A stretch of DNA of 64,000 bases from NCBI RefSeq assembly GCF_002742335.1, contig NZ_MDGR01000007.1, positions 4,406,501-4,470,500 of the forward strand, given 5' to 3'. The stretch comes from Reichenbachiella sp. 5M10. Lineage in GTDB: Bacteria; Bacteroidota; Bacteroidia; Cytophagales; Cyclobacteriaceae. Within the stretch, counting starts at the first letter, position 1, and each line of letters begins with the position of its first letter. Shown one piece after another: positions 52,191-63,359 of the stretch. Made by a program: the position numbers and the translations under genes. The notes below the pieces were generated by a model. The model ran no database searches and was not told the DNA's origin. It was given only the letters and a program-made list of their open reading frames with translations.

Positions 52191-53300
52191 ATGAACAACA
52201 TCAGAAAAATAGGAGCACTCAGTCTACTCCTGAGTCTCACGATACTCCATGCCCTTCAGGCACAGGACAAGGAAGAAAACAGCGATTTGGGTCTATCCAT
52301 CAGTGCTTTTGTGGATGCATATTATGCTTATGATTTTGATCGACCGACACAAGGTTATCGTCAGTCGTTTTTCTACAACCACAACCGTCACAACGAATTC
52401 AACATCAATCTCGCCCTGATCCGAATGGCGGTAGAGAATGATCGCTACCATGCCGTGGTGACATTGCAGGGAGGCACCTATGCGCAGGACAATTACAGTC
52501 CAGAGCAAGACCTGCTCCAGCATCTACACGAGGCATACGCAGGCGTAGCTCTCAACGCATCGGGTAGTCTCTGGCTTGATGCAGGGGTGTTTGCTTCCAA
52601 CTTGGGGTTCGAAAGTGCCGTATCGATGGACAATTATACATTAACTCGCTCTTTGGTTGCGGAGGAATCTCCTTACTTCCTCTCTGGGGCAAAGTTGACC
52701 TACACTCCCTCGGATCAGTGGCTTTTCATGGCGCTCGTCTCCAACGGGTGGCAGCACATCCAGCGTGTCGATGGCAACAGTCTGCCGGCATTTGGTTCAC
52801 AGATACAGTATATGCCCAATGACAACATTCTCCTCAATTGGAGCACCTTCATCGGGTCGGACGATCCAGACGCGACCCGACGCATGCGCTACTTCAACGA
52901 CATCTTCGGGACATTCAAACTATCCGACAAACTAGACCTCATCGCGGGCGTAGATGTGGGATGGCAGCAGACCGCCAAAGAGAGTTCTACTTACGACAGT
53001 TGGATCGCTCCGGTAGCGATTTTGCACTACCAGATCGATGACCAGTGGGGCACGGCTGTGCGTGGAGAGTACTTCAACGATGCACAGCAGATTGCTGTGT
53101 CGACAGACAGCGGTCTGGGGTTCAAGACCACCAGCGTCTCTTGGAATCTCGACTACCAGCCTGACCAGAAAGTCATGTGTCGTGTAGAAGGCCGATACTT
53201 CAGTAGCCCAAATGACATCTTCAACAACGGCGAGGTACTCTCTGACAGCAACTTTTTTATCACCGCTTCGCTAGCCGTCAAACTCAACAAGGATTTCTAA
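52191..53300 (+). CDS. Porin-like outer-membrane beta-barrel protein
   Basis: A 369-residue protein with a signal peptide (LSLLLSLTILHALQAQ). The mature part is a beta-barrel of the BBP2 (putative OmpL-like porin) type, with LGLSISAFVDAYYAYDF at the start and a run of 14-18 amphipathic strands (for example MRVE-like segments VMCRVEGRYFSS) ending in VKLNKDF. Such proteins form non-specific pores. The gene has no coding neighbour within 300 bases and is expressed from the divergent interval at 51704-52190. Confidence 0.85.
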   Translation: MNNIRKIGALSLLLSLTILHALQAQDKEENSDLGLSISAFVDAYYAYDFDRPTQGYRQSFFYNHNRHNEFNINLALIRMAVENDRYHAVVTLQGGTYAQDNYSPEQDLLQHLHEAYAGVALNASGSLWLDAGVFASNLGFESAVSMDNYTLTRSLVAEESPYFLSGAKLTYTPSDQWLFMALVSNGWQHIQRVDGNSLPAFGSQIQYMPNDNILLNWSTFIGSDDPDATRRMRYFNDIFGTFKLSDKLDLIAGVDVGWQQTAKESSTYDSWIAPVAILHYQIDDQWGTAVRGEYFNDAQQIAVSTDSGLGFKTTSVSWNLDYQPDQKVMCRVEGRYFSSPNDIFNNGEVLSDSNFFITASLAVKLNKDF

Positions 53301-55924
<2,624 letters not shown>

Positions 55925-55951
55925 GATAGCAGAGTCCTATCCAAGATAAAG

Positions 55952-55989
55952 ACGCACCGTAGGCCGATGGCTTACGGTGCGTTTGTTTT
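55952..55989 (+). terminator. Intrinsic terminator after katG
   Basis: ACGCACCGTA (55952-55961) pairs with TACGGTGCGT (55973-55982); inner GGCC/GGCT extends the stem to 14 base pairs with one wobble and a three-base loop. A GTTTT tract follows. Confidence 0.85.
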
Positions 55990-56145
55990 ATAAGTATAGG
56001 CTACCCTATCCTACGATTCGTTAGACGATCTACCTCCCTCATGAATAATTATATATTTTGAGGTGTGTTGAATGGATAAAATGCAAAGTGTCTTGTATAC
56101 AGGGATTTATCCCCTAGATTTATAGAATAATCAACTTTAGAAAGC

Positions 56146-56844
56146 ATGAAAAGAATAATTTATTCCCTCCTCATTACAGTATGTTCCATGACTTTGGCTG
56201 GCTGTATTTCTGGCGAAGGCGATCCCGGTCCAGCTGGTGAGGATGGTTCAGATGGTCGAAACGGTATCGACGGTCGTGACGGTGTAGACGGTCAAAATGG
56301 GGTAGGCTTTGATGAATTGACGAAGTTTGGGGATGTGAAAATATACTTGGAAGGGATTCGTCCAGATGATGAGGCCTTTCAGGACACCTCATCTTTCAAG
56401 TTTCTACCCATAGACAGGATGGGAGAGTTCAATGTCGTCACCAAGGGGCCTGAACTTTATTTTTTCGAATTGAGGCGATTCCTTAGTGCACCAGATGACG
56501 TGTACCAAAGTTCCTATGTAGATCTGAATTTCACATTGACCGTAGCGGACCCTCCTGCTTTTGATACTTTGTCATCTATTAGGATTTACAAAAACGTAGT
56601 GACGCATGATTTGAAGGTGTTTGAAATTTATGATCAATTTATGCAGACGAATGATTTACAAAATGACATCCTCAACTTGTCTACCAGTGACCTAAGTTAT
56701 GATGAGTCGACAGGTCAGGTTATGTTTAAGTTTTCCTTTGAGGTCGAAGAAGACAACAATTCTACAGGGAGTGGTCTCAAGGTTTCAGGTGAGGTGGATG
56801 CCATTGTCTTCGAGAATATCGGAAGTATAGAACGCTACGAGTAA
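56146..56844 (+). CDS. Collagen-like lipoprotein
   Basis: A 232-residue lipoprotein (lipobox MTLAGC). Directly after the Cys comes a Gly-X-Y collagen-like stretch with about ten triplets (GDPGPAGEDGSDG, GRNGIDGRDGVDG and so on, residues about 24-54). The remaining 180 residues form a beta-rich domain with FELRRFLSAPDDVYQS and LNFTLTVADPPAFD. Collagen-like segments in bacteria form stalks that hold a domain away from the membrane. The role of the C-terminal domain is unknown. A 52-residue lipoprotein gene follows 129 bases downstream. Confidence 0.85.
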   Translation: MKRIIYSLLITVCSMTLAGCISGEGDPGPAGEDGSDGRNGIDGRDGVDGQNGVGFDELTKFGDVKIYLEGIRPDDEAFQDTSSFKFLPIDRMGEFNVVTKGPELYFFELRRFLSAPDDVYQSSYVDLNFTLTVADPPAFDTLSSIRIYKNVVTHDLKVFEIYDQFMQTNDLQNDILNLSTSDLSYDESTGQVMFKFSFEVEEDNNSTGSGLKVSGEVDAIVFENIGSIERYE

Positions 56845-56973
56845 AGTAGACCTTGGGCAATTGTATCATAGAGATAGGATGAGTGTTATGAAGACGATTG
56901 AGGGTTTCTTTTCTGGTAAGTTTGTGTGGCTTGTTTTTTTGTTGTTTCTTGAACTGAATCAATAAAATCAATC

Positions 56974-57132
56974 ATGACCAAGAAACTGTTAATAAGCGTA
57001 GTGTTTTGCTTAAGCCTTGTTGGCTTTTCCTCATGTGGGGATGAAGAGCTAGAAGTGATCCCTTCCACTGGAGAACAAGAAGTGGTAGATGTCGCATATC
57101 GTCCAGGGAATTCCCAATTCCTTTTTAAATAA
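56974..57132 (+). CDS. 52-residue lipoprotein
   Basis: A short frame from ATG 56974 to TAA 57132. The product starts MTKKLLISVVFCLSLVGF and has a lipobox (FSSC, Cys21), leaving a mature peptide of about 32 residues, acidic at first (GDEELEVIP) and ending NSQFLFK. It is too short for standard gene lists. It shares a terminator with the convergent membrane gene. It may be an orphan or co-transcribed with the collagen-like lipoprotein, 129 bases upstream. Coding potential rests on the intact signal and lipobox. Confidence 0.65.
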   Translation: MTKKLLISVVFCLSLVGFSSCGDEELEVIPSTGEQEVVDVAYRPGNSQFLFK

Positions 57133-57134
57133 TC

Positions 57135-57168
57135 AAAAGAGAGTAGCTGATAGGGCTGCTCTCTTTTT
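57135..57168. terminator. Bidirectional terminator after the 52-residue lipoprotein
   Basis: AAAAGAGAGTAGC (57135-57147) pairs with GCTGCTCTCTTTT (57155-57167), 13 base pairs with one wobble and a seven-base loop, followed by T. The A/T flanks allow it to act on both strands between convergent genes. Confidence 0.85.
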
Positions 57169-57197
57169 GCTCAAATAACCTGATACGAAACGAAGGT

Positions 57198-58046
57198 TTA
57201 AAACCACTCCTTGAGCATATGGATGTAGTTGAACAACTGCAAAACACCAAAGGCGAGGGTAAGGAGGGTTACAATAGACCACAGTTTAGAACCGCTTCGA
57301 TTTTCTTTTGCGACAAGCGTACTCATGAGGAAATAGAGGCCTCCGCCTAGCATGGGTACGAAGTACAGTAGACTCTGTCCTTCACCAAAAAACTGAGCGA
57401 AAGTAAGCCCCTCCCCAAAGAATTTTGCTGTGATCCAGTGCAGGCCAAAAAGTAGCATCTGAAAAATCAATGCGGCGAATATAGGAATGGCATGTTGCTC
57501 TTGGGTTGGTTGCTCTCCGTCCGCTTCTTGTTTTTGGGTTTCTTTGGCGAAAAGCAGGAGCTGCAACGGCATGAAGGCATGTCCTACAAAGCCCAACCAA
57601 AAATAGCGTGAACTGACATGGGGTGCGGAGATGTCGATGGAGAAAGAAAAAAGGTCAGAGACATTGATAGCTATCAGGGCGAGAGAGGTTACGGTGATCA
57701 TTGGAAAGAAAATAAAGCCCATGATGTTGCCCTCCATGCCTGAAAAATAGGTCTTGAGTGTCGCTATCGTCACGCACCACCCGATGATTGACAACCACCA
57801 GTATTTGGGCTGGTAGGCATGCCAGAGGTCAAAATCAGTAGAAAGGGCATGTCCTGCCCCATAACTGATCCCAAGTACGGAGACAGTGTATAGGATCATG
57901 TAAACGGCATAGGGCTTTACTTTGAGCTTGCTGGTGTTGGTGCCGTCAGGGATGAAATAGGCCGGGCCCGAAAAGCAAATGAAGAAAAGAATCAAGCCAA
58001 AGGGGCTTAGCAGGATGTTGACCAGGGCTATCGCTACTTCTATCAT
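57198..58046 (-). CDS. Polytopic membrane protein of unknown function
   Basis: A 282-residue protein with about eight predicted membrane helices, beginning VAIALVNILLSPFGLILFFICFSG and including a GFIFFPMITVTSLALIAI helix. A loop at about 168-180 is charged (KETQKQEADGEQ). I do not recognise a family. It lies after an ABC exporter on the same strand (126 bases gap with a small hairpin), so it could be a partner of that exporter, but spacing argues for a separate unit. It is convergent with the 52-residue lipoprotein gene. Confidence 0.78.
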   Translation of the reverse strand: MIEVAIALVNILLSPFGLILFFICFSGPAYFIPDGTNTSKLKVKPYAVYMILYTVSVLGISYGAGHALSTDFDLWHAYQPKYWWLSIIGWCVTIATLKTYFSGMEGNIMGFIFFPMITVTSLALIAINVSDLFSFSIDISAPHVSSRYFWLGFVGHAFMPLQLLLFAKETQKQEADGEQPTQEQHAIPIFAALIFQMLLFGLHWITAKFFGEGLTFAQFFGEGQSLLYFVPMLGGGLYFLMSTLVAKENRSGSKLWSIVTLLTLAFGVLQLFNYIHMLKEWF

Positions 58047-58108
58047 ATATATATGAGTATGGTCGAGCCAGCATAAAACGGAGGATAACTTGTGCTCCGC
58101 GGTATGAT

Positions 58109-58126
58109 TTTGTCCGAAAGGACAAA
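58109..58126 (-). terminator. Small hairpin between NatB-like and membrane protein genes
   Basis: TTTGTCC (58109-58115) pairs with GGACAAA (58120-58126) around GAAA. It lies downstream of the NatB-like stop on the minus strand but lacks a long T run, so it may be a weak terminator. Confidence 0.4.
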
Positions 58127-58172
58127 CTCGACATTGTCTAAATCTAAAATGTTAAATTATTTGCCCGCTGGC

Positions 58173-59492
58173 TCAGCTCTTCATCATAAACCATTTGGCG
58201 AGAGTTTTGTAATTGACTTTGGTGCCGTGCATGAAGATACCGACTCGGTAGATTCTACTGGCTAGCCATGTCGTAAAGATAAACCCAGCGATCATAGAGA
58301 TCATAGATAGGCCAATCTGCCATACAGGGACATCAAAGGGTATACGCATCATCATGATCACAGGCGAAGTAAAGGGAATTAGCGAAAGCCAAAAAGCCAT
58401 TGTACCGTGTGGGTCATTGATCACCGCAGAGAGTACGACTACCGAAAAGATAAGAGGAATTGTCACGGGAAACATGAATTGTTGTGAATCAGCGTCACTG
58501 TCGACAGCCGACCCGATTGCGGCAAACAGCGCTCCGTAAAATAAATAGCCCGCAATGAAATAGAAAACGAAACAGCCAATCACAAGGGGTAGATTGATCT
58601 GACCGACGGCATTCATCGATTTTTGCATGACCTCCTGAGCTTGCGAATTGTTGGACTGCATCATGGGTGACTGGTTGGCTTCTGATAAACTCTCCATCTG
58701 CGCTGGTGTCATGTCACTGGTGAGTACGGCACTGACGCCGGAGACAATGGCACTAGAAAGTGCGACCCATAGGAGAAACTGCGTGAGACCGACACTGCCT
58801 ACGCCGATGATCTTGCCCATCATCAAGTGGAATGGTTTGACAGATGCAATGATCACCTCAATGATGCGATTGGTTTTTTCTTCGATCACACCCCGCATGA
58901 TTTGTGCTCCATAGAGGAAGATGAAGAAGTAGATCAAGAAGGCTCCCAAATACCCCACAGCAGTCGCTGCTCCTGTACTACTCTCGCTCTCGGCACCTGA
59001 CTCGGACAGGTTGACGGTCTGTACAGGTACGTGGGCTTTCAAGCCATCGAGGAACTCCTGGTTGAGTCCAGAGTTGATCAATTTGATGTTTTCGATACGG
59101 TCTCGGAGTTTCTTTTCTAGATTGCCTTGGAGTCCGATACCAGGGTTTTGTGTCGAATAGAATTTGACTCCATAAGGAGTCTCGACTGTCATATCTGGGA
59201 TATAGAGCAGTCCAAAGACCTCATTGTAGTTGAGGGCTGCCTTGGCGTCTTCTAGGTTTGATGAGATGTAGACATAGGTAGTTTCGTCATCACTTTTAAA
59301 CTCCTCTCCGAAGAGTCCAGACTCGTCCAATACTTCGATGACCTTGTGGTCTGCGTCACGTGTGGCTAGCCATATTGGCACGACGAACAACCCCGAAAAT
59401 AGCAGAGGACCTAGGATTGTCATGATGACGAATGATTTCTTTTTGACGCGAGAGATGTACTCTCTTTTGATGATGAGGAGTATTTTATTCAT
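58173..59492 (-). CDS. ABC-2 type permease, NatB-like
   Basis: A 439-residue permease. It has one N-terminal membrane helix (about 20-40), a large extracytoplasmic domain to about 180, and five further helices (starting TAVGYLGAFLIYFFIFLYG), the layout of NatB/YhaP-type exporters. With the overlapping ATPase gene (eight bases) it forms a sodium or small-molecule exporter of the NatAB class; the cargo is not clear from sequence. The partner has a DUF4162-like C-terminus, usual for this class. The gene ends 126 bases before the polytopic gene. Confidence 0.88.
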   Translation of the reverse strand: MNKILLIIKREYISRVKKKSFVIMTILGPLLFSGLFVVPIWLATRDADHKVIEVLDESGLFGEEFKSDDETTYVYISSNLEDAKAALNYNEVFGLLYIPDMTVETPYGVKFYSTQNPGIGLQGNLEKKLRDRIENIKLINSGLNQEFLDGLKAHVPVQTVNLSESGAESESSTGAATAVGYLGAFLIYFFIFLYGAQIMRGVIEEKTNRIIEVIIASVKPFHLMMGKIIGVGSVGLTQFLLWVALSSAIVSGVSAVLTSDMTPAQMESLSEANQSPMMQSNNSQAQEVMQKSMNAVGQINLPLVIGCFVFYFIAGYLFYGALFAAIGSAVDSDADSQQFMFPVTIPLIFSVVVLSAVINDPHGTMAFWLSLIPFTSPVIMMMRIPFDVPVWQIGLSMISMIAGFIFTTWLASRIYRVGIFMHGTKVNYKTLAKWFMMKS

Positions 59493-60396
59493 GATTGGCA
59501 GGCTTTACAGTAGAGATGAAGATGTCGTTGATCGAGGGGATTTTTTCGTTGAGTGAGATCAGCGCATTGTCCTTCATGACCAAGGAGGCGAGCTCGTTGA
59601 TGCTGAGTCCTCCCGAGAGCTTGACTTCTGTGCGGGTTGTATCGCCTACGGTCGTGTTGGTGAGGACTTCTACGTTTTCCATAGGGCTCATGCCTGTGCC
59701 TAGGTACTCCAGTTCGAAGATGTTGTCTCGGTATTGGTTTTTGATGTCTTCCTTGGATCCAGAGAGAATCACTTTTGCATGATGGATCAGGGCGATATCG
59801 TCACAGAGTTCTTCGACAGATTCCATACGGTGAGTCGAGAAAATCACCGTGGTGCCCTTCTCTCTGAGTTCGAGGATTTCGTCTTTGATGAGATTGGCAT
59901 TGACTGGGTCAAAGCCCGAAAAGGGTTCGTCTAGGATGATCAGCGAAGGCTCATGCACAACAGTTGCAATGAACTGGATTTTTTGTTGCATGCCTTTGGA
60001 TAGGTCTTCGATGGTTTTGTTGACCCAGGAGTTGATCTCCAATTTTTTGAGCCAATATTTGATTTTGCTGAGAGCTTCGGACTTTTCCATTCCCTTGAGC
60101 TGCGCAAGGTAGAGGAGCTGCTCTCCTACTTTCATTTTTTTGTAGAGCCCCCGTTCTTCGGGTAAGTAACCGATTTTTCGGATGTGGGCGGGCTCTAGTT
60201 TGGCTCCCTTGAAGAGGACCTCCCCTGCGTCGGGCATGATGATCTGAGTGATGATCCGGATGAGGGTGGTTTTGCCCGCTCCATTGGGTCCTAGCAATCC
60301 GAATATGCTGTTTTCGGGAATTTCGAATGAAATCTCCTCTATGGCCTGATGGTTGCCATAGGATTTAGAGATGTTGCGGATATCTATTAAGTTCAA
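59485..60396 (-). CDS. ABC ATPase, NatA-like
   Basis: A 303-residue ABC ATPase with every motif intact: Walker A GPNGAGKTT at 36-44, the signature LSKGMQQ at 132-138, Walker B ILDEP at 154-158 and the H-loop His189 in STHRMES. The C-terminal 80 residues are a DUF4162-like domain (ELEYLGTGMSPMENVEV). It powers the NatB-like permease encoded next to it (overlap of eight bases). The intact motifs contrast with the degenerate ABC domain at 43.9-45.7 kb, so degeneration is specific to that gene, not a reading error across the genome. Confidence 0.94.
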   Translation of the reverse strand: MNLIDIRNISKSYGNHQAIEEISFEIPENSIFGLLGPNGAGKTTLIRIITQIIMPDAGEVLFKGAKLEPAHIRKIGYLPEERGLYKKMKVGEQLLYLAQLKGMEKSEALSKIKYWLKKLEINSWVNKTIEDLSKGMQQKIQFIATVVHEPSLIILDEPFSGFDPVNANLIKDEILELREKGTTVIFSTHRMESVEELCDDIALIHHAKVILSGSKEDIKNQYRDNIFELEYLGTGMSPMENVEVLTNTTVGDTTRTEVKLSGGLSINELASLVMKDNALISLNEKIPSINDIFISTVKPANHE

Positions 60397-60523
60397 GTCA
60401 AGTGAATTAAGTAATACATGGAATTAGTATCGATTCACTCGAATTTATTACATCATGAGGGATTTATTGGTCTAAGACGGGCTTAAAAATCTGCAACAAA
60501 AATTTCTGTTCGAGGATTCTGGT

Positions 60524-61420
60524 TTATTTGATGTATTCGAAGGTGATGTTGCCAAGTGCTACATCGATGACAAACTCCATGAGGTTGTCTGCATCGGCAG
60601 AATAGGCTTTGTTGACGTAGACATCTTTTTCAATTTGCTCAAAGCCTTGCTCGAGAGAGTACTTACATAGGGGGGAGCTTTTGAAATGAATGATGGCGGG
60701 AAATTCGGACTCGGGGATCAAGATTTTGAGAGTGCCGGCTCCTACACTAGCATTGACTTTGCACTTTTGTGTCATGCCCTTGCCAAAATCCAGGACTGCT
60801 GTTCCAAACCCGACCTCTGCGATGACGTTTTTGGCTTGAGCCAAGTGCATTTTTTGTGCGACGAGTGTGCCTAGGTCTACAGCGACCGAAAAAGTATCCA
60901 TCAGACAGCGGTTTCGCTTGCCTTCGTCGTATTTGATGTTGACGTCTGCGCTGCCTGATTCGATCTTGAAATTGGCCACAGCCACATCCGAAAGGTTGAT
61001 GTAGCTGTCTCCTACACCATAGGTGAGTTTGAGGTTGTATATTTTTTGATCTGTCAAGTAGACTTTCCAAAAGTCTTTTTCTTCACGATTGTCATCATTG
61101 CCAAAGACGTTGTAGGTTATGGCATGACTAAGTCCTTTTTTGTTGTAGTCTTCGAGCTCGAGAGTGACGTAATTGGTGGATTGACGAACGGTGGTATTGA
61201 AGGTAGGGTTGACTTCTGAGAAAGAAGGGTTGCCGTAGATGGTGAGGGGGTCGTGGTGATGGGAGGGTTTGACAAAGCATGTGCCGGAGGTTGCTTTCAT
61301 CGAAAAGTCAACCGTATCGTAGGAGACGTTATTCTTGACAGTGTAAAACTTTTTCAGTTGACAATGTCCCTCCAATCCACATATACATGCTGCCAAAGCA
61401 ACCAATAGAATCCTTAACAT
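60524..61420 (-). CDS. Secreted beta-rich protein, adhesin-like
   Basis: A 298-residue protein with a signal peptide (LRILLVALAACICGLEGHC). The mature part is almost entirely beta, with repeated short strands such as YVTLELEDYNKKG, FKIESGSADVNIKY and LGNITFEYIK, a pattern recalling DUF2154/LiaF-like or auto-adhesin beta-solenoid domains. I cannot assign a family firmly. Several Cys residues (about five in the mature part) could form disulphides. It stands alone between the NatA-like gene and the dnaJ terminator. Confidence 0.75.
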   Translation of the reverse strand: MLRILLVALAACICGLEGHCQLKKFYTVKNNVSYDTVDFSMKATSGTCFVKPSHHHDPLTIYGNPSFSEVNPTFNTTVRQSTNYVTLELEDYNKKGLSHAITYNVFGNDDNREEKDFWKVYLTDQKIYNLKLTYGVGDSYINLSDVAVANFKIESGSADVNIKYDEGKRNRCLMDTFSVAVDLGTLVAQKMHLAQAKNVIAEVGFGTAVLDFGKGMTQKCKVNASVGAGTLKILIPESEFPAIIHFKSSPLCKYSLEQGFEQIEKDVYVNKAYSADADNLMEFVIDVALGNITFEYIK

Positions 61421-61478
61421 GAGTGTACGTACGGGAAACAGAACTTTCTGGTTTGATTCAAACCTCGAAAATATAACG

Positions 61479-61513
61479 AAAGGACTAGAATCAAAAATTC
61501 TAGTCCTTTTCCA
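61479..61513. terminator. Terminator after dnaJ
   Basis: AAAGGACTAGAAT (61479-61491) pairs perfectly with ATTCTAGTCCTTT (61497-61509), 13 base pairs with a five-base loop, 28 bases past the dnaJ stop. T residues follow on the plus strand and a weaker T-rich tract on the minus strand. Confidence 0.75.
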
Positions 61514-61536
61514 TACTCTCTTGACGGGATGCTTTG

Positions 61537-62667
61537 TTAAAAGAATTCCTTGATTTTTTCGAAGAAGCCTTTGTCTGTTTTAGATGGATTGGGAGCGAAG
61601 TTGTCCGATTCACGCATGCTTTCGAGTTTTTCGCGCTCGTCTGCGGTGAGGGTTTTAGGAGTCCATACATTGACATGTATCAACTGGTCACCTTTGCCGT
61701 ATCCGTTGAGGTCCTTTATCCCTTTGCCTCTCAATCGTAGGATCTTTCCACTTTGGGTTCCCGAATCGATTTTAATTTTGACTTTGCCATCTATGGTAGG
61801 TACCTCGATCGAAGTGCCCAACACTGCATCTACAAAGCTGATGTAGAGATCGTAGACGATGTTATTGCCGTCACGTTTGAGGATTTCCTCTTCTTTTTCT
61901 TCTACGACGATCAATAGATCACCAGGCACACCGCCACCTGGGGCTTCATTTCCTTTACCGGACATGGAGAGCTGCATCCCTTCTACTACGCCAGCGGGGA
62001 TTTTGACTGAGATGACTTCTTCTTTGTAGGTCAACCCTGAGCTATCTACTCCTGGAGGCTTCTTGTCGATGGTTTGGCCTGCACCGTTACACGACGGACA
62101 GGTTGATGCAGAGACCATCTGACCCAGCATGGTATTGACTACTTTTTGAACTTGCCCCGAGCCCTGACATTGTGGACAAGTACGAAAGGTTACCCCATCG
62201 GCAGCCACCAATCGGTTTACTTTGATTTTCTTTTCTACACCATGTGCAATATCCTCGAGGGACAATTTGAGTTTGATGCGTAGGTTGGTGCCTTTGCGTC
62301 TGCGCTGACGACCACCGCCACCGCCTCCAAAGAAGCTCTCAAAACCGCCACCACCTCCGCCACCGAAGATGTCACCAAACTGGGAGAAGATGTCATCCAT
62401 TGACATTCCTCCGCCACCGAAACCTCCGCCACCGGATGCTCCGCCCATGCCGGCGTGACCGAACTGATCGTAGCGTTGTTTTTTGTTTGCATCGCTGAGC
62501 ACCTCATAGGCCTCTGCGGCTTCTTTGAACTTCTCTTCAGCCTCTTTGTCATCTGGATTTTTGTCCGGATGAAACTTGATGGCCATTTTGCGATAGGCCT
62601 TCTTGATTTCTTCGGGAGTAGCTGATTTGCTCAGTCCCAGTATTTCGTAATAATCTCTTTTTGCCAT
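61537..62667 (-). CDS. dnaJ: Chaperone DnaJ with reduced zinc finger
   Basis: A 376-residue type I DnaJ. The J domain has HPD at 33-35. A long Gly/Phe region follows (residues 72-120). The zinc region has only two CxxCxGxG repeats, CPQCQGSG at 164-171 and CPSCNGAG at 190-197; the first and fourth repeats of normal DnaJ are gone ([10 protein letters not shown] and KPPGVDSS stand in their places). That removes zinc centre I and leaves centre II, a form known in Cytophagales. Substrate-binding beta domains ([13 protein letters not shown]) are intact. It activates DnaK and follows grpE by one base. Confidence 0.96.
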   Translation of the reverse strand: MAKRDYYEILGLSKSATPEEIKKAYRKMAIKFHPDKNPDDKEAEEKFKEAAEAYEVLSDANKKQRYDQFGHAGMGGASGGGGFGGGGMSMDDIFSQFGDIFGGGGGGGFESFFGGGGGGRQRRRKGTNLRIKLKLSLEDIAHGVEKKIKVNRLVAADGVTFRTCPQCQGSGQVQKVVNTMLGQMVSASTCPSCNGAGQTIDKKPPGVDSSGLTYKEEVISVKIPAGVVEGMQLSMSGKGNEAPGGGVPGDLLIVVEEKEEEILKRDGNNIVYDLYISFVDAVLGTSIEVPTIDGKVKIKIDSGTQSGKILRLRGKGIKDLNGYGKGDQLIHVNVWTPKTLTADEREKLESMRESDNFAPNPSKTDKGFFEKIKEFF

Positions 62668-62668
62668 G

Positions 62669-63241
62669 TTATGCTCCTGTTACAACTTTGGCAAATCGAA
62701 TCACTTTTTCGCCGAGGGTGTAGCCCTTTTCGACGACATCTACGATTTTGCCTTTCAATTCTTCGGTAGGGGCTGGTATTTGAGTGATCGCTTCGTGTTT
62801 TTCAAGGTCAAACTCACTGCCTGCTTCGGCCTCTATGACCTTGATCCCTTTGGCTTCCAATATGCCTTTGAATTTGGTCGAGATCAAATCCACGCCTTCT
62901 TTGACAGATTTGAGGTCTGCATCTTCGGTCATTGATTTTTCGGCTCTTTCGAAATCATCTATCACCGGTAGCATGGCTTGTAGCAAGCTTTCGTTGGCAG
63001 TACTGATCAAGTCCAACTTCTCTTTTGAAGTCCTTCTTCTGAAGTTCTCAAATTCTGAATACAATCTCAAGTACTTGTCTTGGGATTCTTTCAACTCTGC
63101 TTTCAATTTGTCCTCGGTAGAGAGCTCAGGTTGTTCCTCTACTTTTTCCTCTGGTGCTTCGGTGGTTTCTTCCACTTGATCTAGCACTTCTTCTTTTATG
63201 TCTTGAGACTTTTTGTCTGCTTTTTTTTCGCCTTTTGCCAT
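62669..63241 (-). CDS. grpE: Nucleotide exchange factor GrpE
   Basis: A 190-residue GrpE. I chose the ATG at 63241 ([14 protein letters not shown]), not the TTG nine bases upstream. The N-terminus is a charged coiled coil (residues 30-100, [26 protein letters not shown] spans its end), and the C-terminal beta domain carries [24 protein letters not shown]. It releases ADP from DnaK. The dnaJ gene follows with a one-base gap. No CIRCE or similar operator could be identified in the 118-base interval before obgE. Confidence 0.95.
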   Translation of the reverse strand: MAKGEKKADKKSQDIKEEVLDQVEETTEAPEEKVEEQPELSTEDKLKAELKESQDKYLRLYSEFENFRRRTSKEKLDLISTANESLLQAMLPVIDDFERAEKSMTEDADLKSVKEGVDLISTKFKGILEAKGIKVIEAEAGSEFDLEKHEAITQIPAPTEELKGKIVDVVEKGYTLGEKVIRFAKVVTGA

Positions 63242-63359
63242 TTGTGTCAAAAATTAAATGCTCACATATCCAGTCAATTACTTTGCCAATGTGATTTTCG
63301 TGTCAATATGTCTTGGTTTGAAGCACATAAGGAGTCAAACCGTCCATTCGTCAGTTGTG

